Source of the DNA: a virus | Virus record (IMG/VR): IMGVR_UViG_3300020730_000025 | Span: 1 to 20,224 of that record | Strand: one strand, 5' to 3' | Length of the DNA: 20,224 nucleotides | In this document: positions 8,650 to 15,157 of the stretch, piece after piece | Numbering within the stretch: the stretch's first letter is position 1 | Layout: each line of letters opens with the position of its first letter | Translations under genes and position numbers: made by a program | The notes under the pieces: model-generated | Database searches by the model: none | Told to the model about the DNA's origin: nothing | What the model saw: the letters and a program-made list of their open reading frames with translations, nothing else

Positions 8650-8823
8650 TTACTCCCTATTTATTGATTCGTGCATAAGCCGCTCGTTTTCGTCTTTCAC
8701 GTCTAAAGCGTCATTCATACGTGCTATATCTTCGATATGTATTTTACCATTAATCAAAGACTCATAACTACACATACCAGCGAGGACGGGGCGTATAACC
8801 CAGTTCTCATGGTCATATGGCAT
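8650..8823 (-). CDS. Tail assembly chaperone second frame (C-terminal part of -1 frameshift product)
   Basis: This 57-residue reading frame starts MPYDHENWVIRPVLAGMCSY and continues with ...SLINGKIHIEDIARMNDALDV and a charged end. The W..RPV..G...YE.L..G...I.DIA.MN..LDV pattern resembles small phage proteins between the tail chaperone and the tape measure. The ATG at 8821-8823 has no ribosome binding site upstream. The same frame is open back to the T-run at 8883-8890 in the preceding gene and is in the -1 register, so I infer it is made as part of a 188-residue fusion, like lambda gpGT and P2 gpE+E'. The fused product would contain 111 residues of the upstream protein, a 20-residue linker (SRRRINFERHEENSGIKYVS) and these 57 residues. 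It would recruit tube subunits or tape measure during tail assembly. Confidence 0.75.
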   Translation of the reverse strand: MPYDHENWVIRPVLAGMCSYESLINGKIHIEDIARMNDALDVKDENERLMHESINRE

Positions 8824-8834
8824 TGAAACGTATT

Positions 8835-9215
8835 TTATTCCGCTGTTTTCTTCGTGTCTTTCAAAATTGATGCGGCGTCTTGAAAAAAAACCTCATAATT
8901 CTCCATGAAAGCCTCTTTTGCAAGTAGTAAAGCATCTATCATATTGATATCGCTATACATAAGTTTATCTTCTGTTGTGATACTTGCCCAAGATTTACCC
9001 GTTTGTCTTTTGATGCAACCGAGTAAAGCAAAATAAATTTCTTTCATAATCGCTTTATCAAGTTTACCGATTGAGTCGAATATGCCGCCGATTCCCGCAT
9101 CTGAAAGATTAGCAAGGATAGGCGCAAAACGTGAAGCAAGATAGGTTTGCTCAAAAGCATCATCTATTTTAGTAATAGAGTAATGATTGCCTTTTAGTTC
9201 AAATTCCCTAGCCAT
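8835..9215 (-). CDS. Tail assembly chaperone (zero-frame product)
   Basis: This 126-residue protein lies between the tube gene and the tape measure gene, the standard position for the tail assembly chaperone. It starts MAREFELKGNHYSITKIDDA and contains a conserved ASRFAPILANL segment and an LLGCIKRQTGKSWASI segment typical of phage tail chaperones of this group. The last codons (NYEVFFQDAASILKDTKKTAE) span a run of eight T in the mRNA where a -1 shift would extend the protein; see the slippery site entry. Chaperones of this type coat the tape measure and are not in the finished virion (family knowledge). The ATG overlaps the tube stop as TAATG. Confidence 0.82.
   Translation of the reverse strand: MAREFELKGNHYSITKIDDAFEQTYLASRFAPILANLSDAGIGGIFDSIGKLDKAIMKEIYFALLGCIKRQTGKSWASITTEDKLMYSDINMIDALLLAKEAFMENYEVFFQDAASILKDTKKTAE
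8883..8890 (-). other. Programmed -1 ribosomal frameshift slippery site
   Basis: On the mRNA the zero-frame reads GAG GTT TTT TTT CAA, giving a run of eight T. The heptamer T TTT TTT (8889 to 8883) fits X XXY YYZ. After a -1 shift the next codon is TCA and the frame stays open to 8650, joining the 57-residue second frame. A possible downstream pairing of CCGC with GCGG across about 27 bases is weak. Position between the tail tube and tape measure genes is where such shifts are conserved in many tailed phages. Confidence 0.75.
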
Positions 9216-9655
9216 TAGTAGTTACCTAATTGGTGGCTGGTTCTTCCTGCTGCAAAAGCCCATTCGTTCGTTCCCGCTTCTTTACCGTAGACGAGATTTG
9301 GCACCTTCGTAAAAGCTACTGAAGTTAAAGTAATCGTTTCGCCCGTTTGAGCGTTTGATACTGTGATAGTATTTTTACCATGATTTGCTGAGCTTGACGT
9401 TTGAGTGTTATACATGCTCATAAGCATAGCATTTACGGGGCTTGTTTTTAAAAGCTTAACCGATACTTTAGAAGCCGTCGAACCATGTAGCGAGTGCATT
9501 GGCGCACCATCTGCACCGATTGTCATAGTCGATTTATCCTCGATTGCATCTATCGTGATACCCTCATCGGCTGTGCCAGCTCCCGAACCTAATTGAAAGT
9601 TACCGCCAACACCATTAATGGAGGCATTGACGTCTAAGAATGAATATGTAGCCAT
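9215..9655 (-). CDS. Tail tube protein (DUF3277-like)
   Basis: This 146-residue protein follows the sheath gene and matches the DUF3277 family of tail tube proteins. It opens MATYSFLDVNASINGVGG and has an acidic GAGTADEGITIDAIEDKSTM segment, then a GADGAPMHSLHGS loop, and an ...SVKLLKTSPVNAML helix as in tube subunits. The C-terminus ends in TKVPNLVYGKEAGTNEWAF and a short tail. The protein would stack as rings to form the inner tail tube (family knowledge). The ATG at 9653-9655 is preceded by TAAGGAG, where the TAA is the sheath stop, with 8 bases spacing. This is one of the strongest ribosome binding sites in the block, as expected for an abundant protein. Confidence 0.88.
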   Translation of the reverse strand: MATYSFLDVNASINGVGGNFQLGSGAGTADEGITIDAIEDKSTMTIGADGAPMHSLHGSTASKVSVKLLKTSPVNAMLMSMYNTQTSSSANHGKNTITVSNAQTGETITLTSVAFTKVPNLVYGKEAGTNEWAFAAGRTSHQLGNY

Positions 9656-9666
9656 TTGAAAACTCC

Positions 9667-10791
9667 TTATCTATTTACATTAACAGTTATAGCAACTGTA
9701 TGAATTGCACCAGCCATTTTAACGGCGATTTGCACCGGAGGACAAATACGAGCCTCACGGGCTGATTGTGATTGAGAAGCCATAGGCGCAACGTAAACGT
9801 AGTAACCCGATTTCAAATAATCGCCCAAACTTAAAGCACCAAAACCGCTTGTATTCCATTGCCCCTCTGCAATTAGTCCGTTACTTACCGCTTGTTCTAG
9901 AACGCCGTTTACAGTTGTGATGATTTGACCGACACCCGCATCAGTTTGAGGGATTTTTGTTTTGTTTTGGTATAGTAAATTGAATACGCTAGTTTGAATA
10001 GCATTTTGCAACCAATCCAACCCCATAACTTCATCAAAGAAACGACCACCTGCCACAGTCCCAAACTGTACAATCGTTGCGCCGTTGTTGTAAGTTACAA
10101 ACACGTTGAGGTTATTTGCCTTAGCTCCCTGCGCTTGTGATTCTGTAAGATTTTCGGCAGCGACTAAAACCTCTTGTTTATACATCATCGTGATAGTCGA
10201 TTTGTTAGCAGTAAAATCTACATTAAGAGCCACGCCAAAGAACGCCGCGATAGCATAAGGATTTGAGCTTGAATATTGACCGACTGTGCGACTAAGAGAA
10301 AGTGCTTTTAGTTGATATGCGATTGAAGTTGTATCACTTGCGCTTAATGCTGTTGTTTCATTTGTTGTATAACCAAATATGCGTGTTCCCGTTGCTTCAA
10401 TATAAGAAGCGATTGCAACGATATCGGCATCTACTTCAGTACCAACTATCATACAAGCATACCAAGCAGAAGAAGCTGAAGCACACGCCTGAACCGCCGC
10501 TACCCAAGAAGCATCACCGCTTATTTTTTGACCGATCATCAAGTGTGATGGAGTCGGCTGTTGAGCGAAATAAAGCTGTGATGCTAAATACTCAGGCGTA
10601 GTATTTGCAAAATCTGCCAATACTCCCGCTAAGTTTGAATATGAGCGAACTCTATCAGTTGAAGAAGACGGAAAACCCGTGTTCCCGATAATCAATAAAG
10701 TTGAAAAGCTTTGTCCCGCAATGGCGGTAGGCGATACGTTTACAGTGACGGATACCAAGTCACTAACGGCTAAGGTTGGAAGAGTTGCCAT
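9667..10791 (-). CDS. Tail sheath protein (DUF3383-like)
   Basis: This 374-residue protein matches the DUF3383 family, the contractile sheath of this group of myophages. Recognisable parts are the opening LAVSDLVSVTVNVSPTAIAG, then FSTLLIIGNTG, a DRVRSYSNLAGVLADF segment and PEYLASQLYFAQQPTP. The C-terminal third contains VNGVLEQAVSNGLIAEGQWN and a final strand pair rich in Ala and Val. The sheath surrounds the tube and contracts at infection. Its presence is the main evidence that this is a contractile-tailed phage. The ATG at 10789-10791 has AAGGAAA about 9 bases upstream; the 22-base gap to the previous gene holds only this site. Confidence 0.88.
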   Translation of the reverse strand: MATLPTLAVSDLVSVTVNVSPTAIAGQSFSTLLIIGNTGFPSSSTDRVRSYSNLAGVLADFANTTPEYLASQLYFAQQPTPSHLMIGQKISGDASWVAAVQACASASSAWYACMIVGTEVDADIVAIASYIEATGTRIFGYTTNETTALSASDTTSIAYQLKALSLSRTVGQYSSSNPYAIAAFFGVALNVDFTANKSTITMMYKQEVLVAAENLTESQAQGAKANNLNVFVTYNNGATIVQFGTVAGGRFFDEVMGLDWLQNAIQTSVFNLLYQNKTKIPQTDAGVGQIITTVNGVLEQAVSNGLIAEGQWNTSGFGALSLGDYLKSGYYVYVAPMASQSQSAREARICPPVQIAVKMAGAIHTVAITVNVNR

Positions 10792-10813
10792 GTTTTATTT
10801 TCCTTAAATTAGT

Positions 10814-11326
10814 TTAACTATCAATACTGACGTCCGATAATCTTTCAACTGTAAGTATATTGTATGCGCTTGATGAGTTTTGACTTATTGCATATGTCAA
10901 ATCGTAGCGTTGTAGCCATCTGCCATTGTGTAATTCAGGTACACGAATAAAGCTCATTGACCCACCAAAGCTAAAACCTTGCATCTGTTCCCAGTTTTGT
11001 CTAATCTCTAAACCATCTCTTAAATTACGAGCGTTTGACTCTGCACTGTCTCCATAAATAGAAGCCGTTACAATAAAATTCTCTTGACGGCTTACTGCGT
11101 TCTCATCAATGTGTGCGAAGCCTTGCGCTTTGACTTGTGATGTTCCAAAAGCTACCCAATCAGTACCAAATGGCGGTGGCGGTGGCGGATTAGGTTGGTT
11201 TTTTGGACGCACATAAGTATTCCCCATTCCTAAAATTCCACATATTTGGTCGTGAATAAGATGATGGATATTTATAGGCGTTGAAGTTACACCTAAATAT
11301 CCACCTGTTGCCGTTGTATTACTCAC
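10814..11326 (-). CDS. LIC_12616-like neck / tail terminator protein
   Basis: This 170-residue protein resembles the LIC_12616 family of phage proteins encoded just before the sheath; the tail terminator or neck role is inferred from position. Recognisable parts are STPINIHHLIHDQICGILGM, a QPNPPPPPPFGTDWVAFG segment and an IYGDSAESNARNLRDGLEI helix. A run of six prolines at residues 47-52 lies in a loop where relatives have shorter Pro-rich sequences; translating it should depend on EF-P (known ribosome behaviour). The start is a GTG at 11324-11326, chosen because GGAGG lies 6 bases upstream; it overlaps the preceding gene's end by 8 bases. Confidence 0.78.
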   Translation of the reverse strand: MSNTTATGGYLGVTSTPINIHHLIHDQICGILGMGNTYVRPKNQPNPPPPPPFGTDWVAFGTSQVKAQGFAHIDENAVSRQENFIVTASIYGDSAESNARNLRDGLEIRQNWEQMQGFSFGGSMSFIRVPELHNGRWLQRYDLTYAISQNSSSAYNILTVERLSDVSIDS

Positions 11327-11675
11327 TGTATGCCTCCAATATTGCTACCGCCTCATAGTGCGTTTTCCATTTTTTAGATTTCATTACTTGATATCTATGA
11401 CTATCATAAGTCACTACATCGCTATATCCCGTTCCATTATCCGATTCCGAATATAAAGGATCTAGACAAAATATAGTTATTGTCTCACTCTCTAGAACGA
11501 AGTCTGGTAAAAACTCTAACTCTTTACCCGCCGTTGGTTGCACTGATGCGATCGAGTCAATCGTTGTGGTAGTAAATGAGTTTTCGCCGTAGTCATTGAT
11601 TGCAAAAGTTCGCCTCTCTATGGTTATGGAGTCGGTAAAAAAGTTGTTTAAAAGATTTCCTCGAACATTTAGCAT
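11319..11675 (-). CDS. Head-tail joining / head closure-like protein
   Basis: This 118-residue protein is not confidently assigned to a named family. Its position (after a gp10/Mu-G-like gene and before the terminator-like gene) and its composition fit a small neck protein. It begins MLNVRGNLLNNFFTDSITIE, which resembles a short helix followed by a strand. It has a central SIASVQPTAGKELEFLPDFV segment and ends with a KSKKWKTHYEAVAILE strand. Many head-closure proteins share such a beta-barrel with a late strand of the form 'Y.V...' (inference). The ATG overlaps the preceding stop as TAATG. Confidence 0.6.
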   Translation of the reverse strand: MLNVRGNLLNNFFTDSITIERRTFAINDYGENSFTTTTIDSIASVQPTAGKELEFLPDFVLESETITIFCLDPLYSESDNGTGYSDVVTYDSHRYQVMKSKKWKTHYEAVAILEAYSE

Positions 11676-12151
11676 TATTTATCCTTAATGATGTAGGTTA
11701 TAGATTTAAGCATTTGCCCCGTGTCTATCAATGGCTTACTTCCAGCCGTTGTGTGTTTTCTTCTGCGCTGTCTTTCGTTTATAGTTCTAAGACTCAACGG
11801 CTCAAAGTCCTCACCACTAACTATGAAATTCTGTACTTGTGCAGAAGCAAAAATCCCTGCTTTTTCTAGCGTGATGTGTATATCTTCGCCACTCAACACT
11901 TTAAGCGAGCCGTCTTTTAAAATCTTAATTATGTTTTCTTTTGATTGCGCAATAGATGGACGAAGAAAAGGACGGGCGCGAATATTTTTATGGTCGCTTC
12001 CAAACTCATTTATAAACGCTATTTGAGAATTTGTAATAGAGCCTTCACGATTGTTTTTATCGTCGGGTATTCCTACAAATACCGATTTTGTCACCATAGC
12101 TTTTATATTAGATAATATCTTTTTGCTAATGTCCTTTTTCACTTTTATCAT
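11675..12151 (-). CDS. HK97 gp10 / Mu gpG-like neck protein
   Basis: This 158-residue protein has features of the virion morphogenesis group that includes Mu gpG and HK97 gp10. It contains SVFVGIPDDKNN, then TNSQIAFINEFGSDHKNIRA followed by RPFLRPSI. The 'G.P......t..qiA.iNEFG....I.ARPFLRP' pattern is the diagnostic part, and the C-terminal KPLIDTGQMLKSITY segment is also typical. These proteins act in head-tail joining or tail completion (family knowledge). The ATG overlaps the DUF4054 stop as ATGA, so coupled translation is likely. The C-terminal half is basic. Confidence 0.8.
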   Translation of the reverse strand: MIKVKKDISKKILSNIKAMVTKSVFVGIPDDKNNREGSITNSQIAFINEFGSDHKNIRARPFLRPSIAQSKENIIKILKDGSLKVLSGEDIHITLEKAGIFASAQVQNFIVSGEDFEPLSLRTINERQRRRKHTTAGSKPLIDTGQMLKSITYIIKDK

Positions 12152-12465
12152 ACAACTAAGCCACCTACGCCGTAGGTCATCATAAGTCTGTAATACATAC
12201 GTCCATACATTGTCATATTGTAATGGCTGTTATCTTCGCCGTTAGAATATGCAACACTCATGCCGCCTACAGTCTCAGAAGCTACGAGCGCACTATCATC
12301 GGCAGTGATGAAATGAGCGGTTAAAAGACCTATTGCGTAATTTACTTGTTCCCCGTATCTGTCTGGATTAACCATATTAATAGCGGCTTGCATCCATAGA
12401 GTCATATAAGAATCTGTGTATCCCGTTATCTCTGGGAACATCGCTTTAAAATCATCTAACGTCAT
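12148..12465 (-). CDS. DUF4054 head-tail adaptor-like protein
   Basis: This 105-residue protein matches the DUF4054 phage family. It begins MTLDDFKAMFPEITGYTDSY, the typical 'F...FPEF......' opening of head-tail connector proteins. It continues with a helix (MTLWMQAAINMVNP) and a YAIGLLTAHFITADDSAL helix. The C-terminus ends GRMYYRLMMTYGVGGLVV, matching the common 'T.YG..y..L......GG..V' end. Members are thought to form the adaptor ring beneath the portal (inference from gene order and size). Both ends overlap neighbouring genes as ATGA. Confidence 0.82.
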   Translation of the reverse strand: MTLDDFKAMFPEITGYTDSYMTLWMQAAINMVNPDRYGEQVNYAIGLLTAHFITADDSALVASETVGGMSVAYSNGEDNSHYNMTMYGRMYYRLMMTYGVGGLVV

Positions 12466-12641
12466 CTTCTACGCCTCTTTATTTTGTTTATCGGTTCAGG
12501 ATCAGATTCAGGGGCTAAGGGTTCAAGCATTTTCGAAGCCATAAGCTTTAAAACATACCAATCTCTTTTCTCAATTTCAACCAGCCCATCAATGTGAGCC
12601 TTTCCCTCGATTACGCAAGGGAAAAGAACTCGATAAGTCAT
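12462..12641 (-). CDS. Small head-region protein, unrecognised
   Basis: This 59-residue protein begins MTYRVLFPCVIEGKAHIDGL and ends INKIKRRRR. I do not recognise the family. Its coding status is supported by its exact fit: the ATG overlaps the capsid stop as TAATG, and the TGA overlaps the next start as ATGA, with an uninterrupted frame. The N-terminal half looks like two or three short beta strands around a KRDWYVLKL stretch. The C-terminal half is Pro/Glu-rich with a cluster of four arginines at the very end. Small proteins in this slot between capsid and adaptor genes are common in tailed phages, but their roles vary. A role in nucleic acid or capsid surface contact via the basic tail would be speculation. 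Confidence 0.7.
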   Translation of the reverse strand: MTYRVLFPCVIEGKAHIDGLVEIEKRDWYVLKLMASKMLEPLAPESDPEPINKIKRRRR

Positions 12642-13615
12642 TATAGACCGTCTCTGTAACCGATAGTTTCAGGATAAACGATTTCTGTTTGACCTAAAGC
12701 CCACACGTAAGGACGAGAATAGAATAGGTCCCTATATGATGGTTCAAAACCTTGAACTGGAACCATAGGGAAACGAATACGATCATAATCATTAGTGTAT
12801 GCAACCATACGATCAGCTGGAGAAGAACTAACGACACCAGCACCAGCTAACCATTTGACAGGAAGAATTTTAAGAGATACACCGTTTACACGTAAACTGA
12901 TAGAGTTATCTTCAAGATATTTCAAGATTGAAACTGTACCAGCTGTTGAAACTGTTTGCGTCGCAATATATCCATATTGAACGGGAGGCAATAGAATAGT
13001 ATCAGGACAAACAGCAAAACCAGATGCCGCCCATACGCTTTCAATCAACTCGTTAACGTCTGTTAAGATTTGTGCTGGAGTTTTATTCGACCATCCGCCT
13101 GTTGCACCCGTTGAAACAGTTGCACTATTTGTTACAGCTGTTGAGTTTACCATACCCGTTACTGATAAGTCTTTATCCCCGATGTATGCCATCTGGTCCG
13201 CACTCATCTGATACTTAGTGTTGATAGCATTGAATTTGCTTGAATCAATACTGAATCCCGCTTGTTGTGCTTTCATAAGTTCAAGTTTGCTATAAGATAG
13301 AGACATAGCAAGTGGACGTAATGGAGTTGTTACAAGTTGTCCGTCAATATCTACACCATTAAGAGCAGTTGTGCCACTATTGATATATGGTAAACCACCT
13401 GAGCTAATTGTACCACCAGCACCAAGAGTATGCAAAATGTAAGAAGACGATTCATTGCCTAAGCTGATATCTTCACGAAGTTTAAGATCGCGCATATAAG
13501 TGGTCGCATACAACGGCTCATATAGTTTTGGATCAAGTTTTGTTAACTGATTGATGAAGAAGCTTAACCCGCTATCCATCATTTGTGATTTTGGTTTAGT
13601 TACTAAATTTGCCAT
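12641..13615 (-). CDS. Major capsid protein (DUF2184-like)
   Basis: This 324-residue protein matches the DUF2184 group of major capsid proteins, which adopt the HK97 fold. Recognisable parts are SGLSFFINQLTKLDPKLYEP near the start, a PLRPLAMSLSYSKLELMKAQ helix (the long 'spine'-like region) and an AYIGD segment. Later come a TILLPPVQYGYI stretch, a DRMVAYTNDYDRIRFPMVP segment and the final ETEI..P..I.Y.DGL end. It lies after the protease/scaffold and decoration genes as expected. The ATG at 13613-13615 has AAGGGG upstream. No obvious N-terminal delta domain is visible, consistent with a separate scaffold supplied by the protease gene. Confidence 0.88.
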   Translation of the reverse strand: MANLVTKPKSQMMDSGLSFFINQLTKLDPKLYEPLYATTYMRDLKLREDISLGNESSSYILHTLGAGGTISSGGLPYINSGTTALNGVDIDGQLVTTPLRPLAMSLSYSKLELMKAQQAGFSIDSSKFNAINTKYQMSADQMAYIGDKDLSVTGMVNSTAVTNSATVSTGATGGWSNKTPAQILTDVNELIESVWAASGFAVCPDTILLPPVQYGYIATQTVSTAGTVSILKYLEDNSISLRVNGVSLKILPVKWLAGAGVVSSSPADRMVAYTNDYDRIRFPMVPVQGFEPSYRDLFYSRPYVWALGQTEIVYPETIGYRDGL

Positions 13616-13617
13616 AA

Positions 13618-14115
13618 TTACCCCTTAATATAAAGTTCTGCAATGTTACTCGCATCTTTTCCATTCACAGCCCACTCAGCGTTAGCCACTACGATTTGGT
13701 GTGCAGGTGTTGCATCAACTGTCGCCTCGATATCTCCAATGGCTTTGCCCGTATCAGCAACAACACGAACATAAACAACTCCACCACGAACGGGTGTTCC
13801 AACTGTACATAATACTTTCGCGTATCCCCTAGTCATACGACCTTGAACATAAACCGAATTTGGTACTGTTTGATTGAATTGTGCCGCAAGTGTTCCCGTG
13901 ATATTTGGAACCGAACGAACTAAAAGACCATCTACCGCAGTAGTTGAGCCAGATACATTTTTAAAGACGCCTGTTGTCGCGTCAAAACTTCCAAACTCGC
14001 CGTAATTTGTAAAAGATGAGTCAATAGTTACCGTATCAACAAAAGTTTCAAGTGGACGAGATACCGAACCGACAACACCTGCTGGTGTGCCATATACAAA
14101 AGCCATTAAGCTCAT
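13618..14115 (-). CDS. Capsid decoration / structural cement-like protein
   Basis: This 165-residue protein has the composition of a beta-rich virion surface protein (many Val, Thr, Gly) and lies between protease/scaffold and capsid genes, the slot of cement or decoration proteins. It begins MSLMAFVYGTPAGVVGSVSR, has a DGLLVRSVPNI strand and a NQTVPNSVYVQGRMTRGYAK segment, then a GGVVYVRVV strand. It resembles Gp24-type structural cement proteins of similar phages. The first ATG (14113-14115) was chosen because GGAGGT lies 5 bases upstream and the start overlaps the preceding TAA as TAATG; an ATG three codons later would have too long a spacing. Role on the head is inferred from gene order and sequence type. 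Confidence 0.75.
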   Translation of the reverse strand: MSLMAFVYGTPAGVVGSVSRPLETFVDTVTIDSSFTNYGEFGSFDATTGVFKNVSGSTTAVDGLLVRSVPNITGTLAAQFNQTVPNSVYVQGRMTRGYAKVLCTVGTPVRGGVVYVRVVADTGKAIGDIEATVDATPAHQIVVANAEWAVNGKDASNIAELYIKG

Positions 14116-14543
14116 TATTTACCTCCGAAATGTGCAGCATACTTAGCGTTAAGCTCTGAAATGCTCGGTGTTTTAAATGCTTCATCCGCATAAGCCGAAT
14201 CGTTGATCGAGATCATAATAGAATCTTTGATGCCATCGTCGTCGCCATCGTCGTCGTCATCTTTTTGCTCTGTCGCTTCCATCTCTAAAAGCTTGTTGAG
14301 TAGTGCTAAGATTTGATCTTCTTTCGTTGGAGTGGCTTCCTCTCCCTCTTCGTCATCGTCTTTTTTAACGCCATCGTCTTTAGATGCAACTTTTGCCTCT
14401 AAATCGTCCATACGTTTTATAAGACCATCAAACGCCTCTTTTGCGTCAAATACGCTTTCATCGTCTTTTTTATCATCGTCTTTTTTATCAGCCGAATCAA
14501 AGAGAGCAGCGATTTTTTGAAACAGTGTTTCTTTTTCTGTCAT
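14115..14543 (-). CDS. Nested scaffold protein from an internal start of the protease gene
   Basis: An in-frame ATG at residue 194 of the protease is preceded by AGGAG (14550-14554) with 6 bases spacing, a strong ribosome binding site in coding sequence. It lies exactly at the junction of the protease domain and the acidic scaffold region. A separately made product of 142 residues would begin MTEKETLFQKIAALFDSADK. Lambda C/Nu3 and several other phages make scaffold from such nested starts (known precedent). Here both the start and product are inferred. Confidence 0.6.
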   Translation of the reverse strand: MTEKETLFQKIAALFDSADKKDDDKKDDESVFDAKEAFDGLIKRMDDLEAKVASKDDGVKKDDDEEGEEATPTKEDQILALLNKLLEMEATEQKDDDDDGDDDGIKDSIMISINDSAYADEAFKTPSISELNAKYAAHFGGK

Positions 14544-15122
14544 TGTTATCTCCTGACTATCATTTATTGAACATTTAGAGCCGCATCGTCCATTAGCTAC
14601 AAGCGCTAAGTGATTACCCATTACGTTAATAAGTGTACCAGTCCCATCGCCATTAGGCTTAATGTCAGCCCAATAACCACACGACACCTCACGAAGTCCA
14701 TTTTTAACTAATCTGATGGATTCTGTTGTAATTATTACTAAATCAGCCACAAGCGTTTGACTTTCTACGTCATAATGGACGTTTTGAATATGTCCGACCG
14801 TATGCTCTGAAATGTTATCAGGGTCGAGCATTTCGTTGGGATGTTCTATCGTTATAGACTTACCCTCAAAACTTGCGATTGTTTCTTCACTCGATAATGT
14901 CTCTTCATTGTGTCCGATTTGAACTGTCGGACTATTCACGCCCTCAATCTGTCCCGTGTTCTGATATTCCATAAGTCCAACACGAGCTAAAGACACATTT
15001 CTGCATATTAAAAAGCCCTCTGGTGTTTCTTCTATATTTTCCGTTATCTTTTCGGCAAAGAACATCATAGCCGCATCTTCGCCCGCTTCTGGTTCGAATG
15101 TGTTTAAATTTGATGCCGTCAT
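14115..15122 (-). CDS. DUF2213 prohead protease with C-terminal scaffold region
   Basis: This 335-residue protein joins a DUF2213 maturation protease to a scaffold-like region. Candidate active-site residues are His94 (ITIEHP), Ser147 (LREVSCGYW) and His171 (NHLALVANGRCG). The 24-residue Ser-to-His gap is close to that of herpesvirus-type assemblin proteases (His-Ser-His), but the triad is inferred. Residues about 194-335 are highly acidic, with Asp/Lys runs, an ILALLNKLLEME helix and a terminal helix before HFGGK, fitting an internal scaffold that is cleaved away. The frame is open to a TTG at 15126-15128, but AAGGAG lies 7 bases before the ATG at 15120-15122 and only 1 base before the TTG, so the ATG was chosen. 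An internal start at 14543 is listed separately. Confidence 0.85.
   Translation of the reverse strand: MTASNLNTFEPEAGEDAAMMFFAEKITENIEETPEGFLICRNVSLARVGLMEYQNTGQIEGVNSPTVQIGHNEETLSSEETIASFEGKSITIEHPNEMLDPDNISEHTVGHIQNVHYDVESQTLVADLVIITTESIRLVKNGLREVSCGYWADIKPNGDGTGTLINVMGNHLALVANGRCGSKCSINDSQEITMTEKETLFQKIAALFDSADKKDDDKKDDESVFDAKEAFDGLIKRMDDLEAKVASKDDGVKKDDDEEGEEATPTKEDQILALLNKLLEMEATEQKDDDDDGDDDGIKDSIMISINDSAYADEAFKTPSISELNAKYAAHFGGK
14550..14554 (-). promoter_or_regulatory. Internal ribosome binding site for the nested scaffold
   Basis: The mRNA reads AGGAG then ATAACA then ATG. It lies inside the protease reading frame, where such a site at the right distance from an in-frame ATG needs explaining. 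Confidence 0.6.
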
Positions 15123-15144
15123 TCTCAAACTCCTTTTTGAGAAT
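15121..15144 (-). promoter_or_regulatory. Hairpin with the protease ribosome binding site in its loop
   Basis: On the mRNA, arm ATTCTCAAA, loop AAGGAG and arm TTTGAGAAT form a perfect 9-bp inverted repeat with a six-base loop. The loop is exactly the Shine-Dalgarno sequence of the protease gene. The 3' arm takes in the first two bases of its ATG (15120-15122). Such a structure could hold the start codon in a stem while presenting the ribosome binding site, so a translational control role is possible. The stem is AT-rich, with two G-C pairs. Confidence 0.55.
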
Positions 15145-15157
15145 TATAAACTATTGA

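Noticed and set aside
14220-14270. Trinucleotide-like repeat on the plus strand
   Set aside because: The repeated cgtcgtc/catcg pattern is simply the coding of Asp/Gly-rich acidic runs in the scaffold region, not a separate repeat element.
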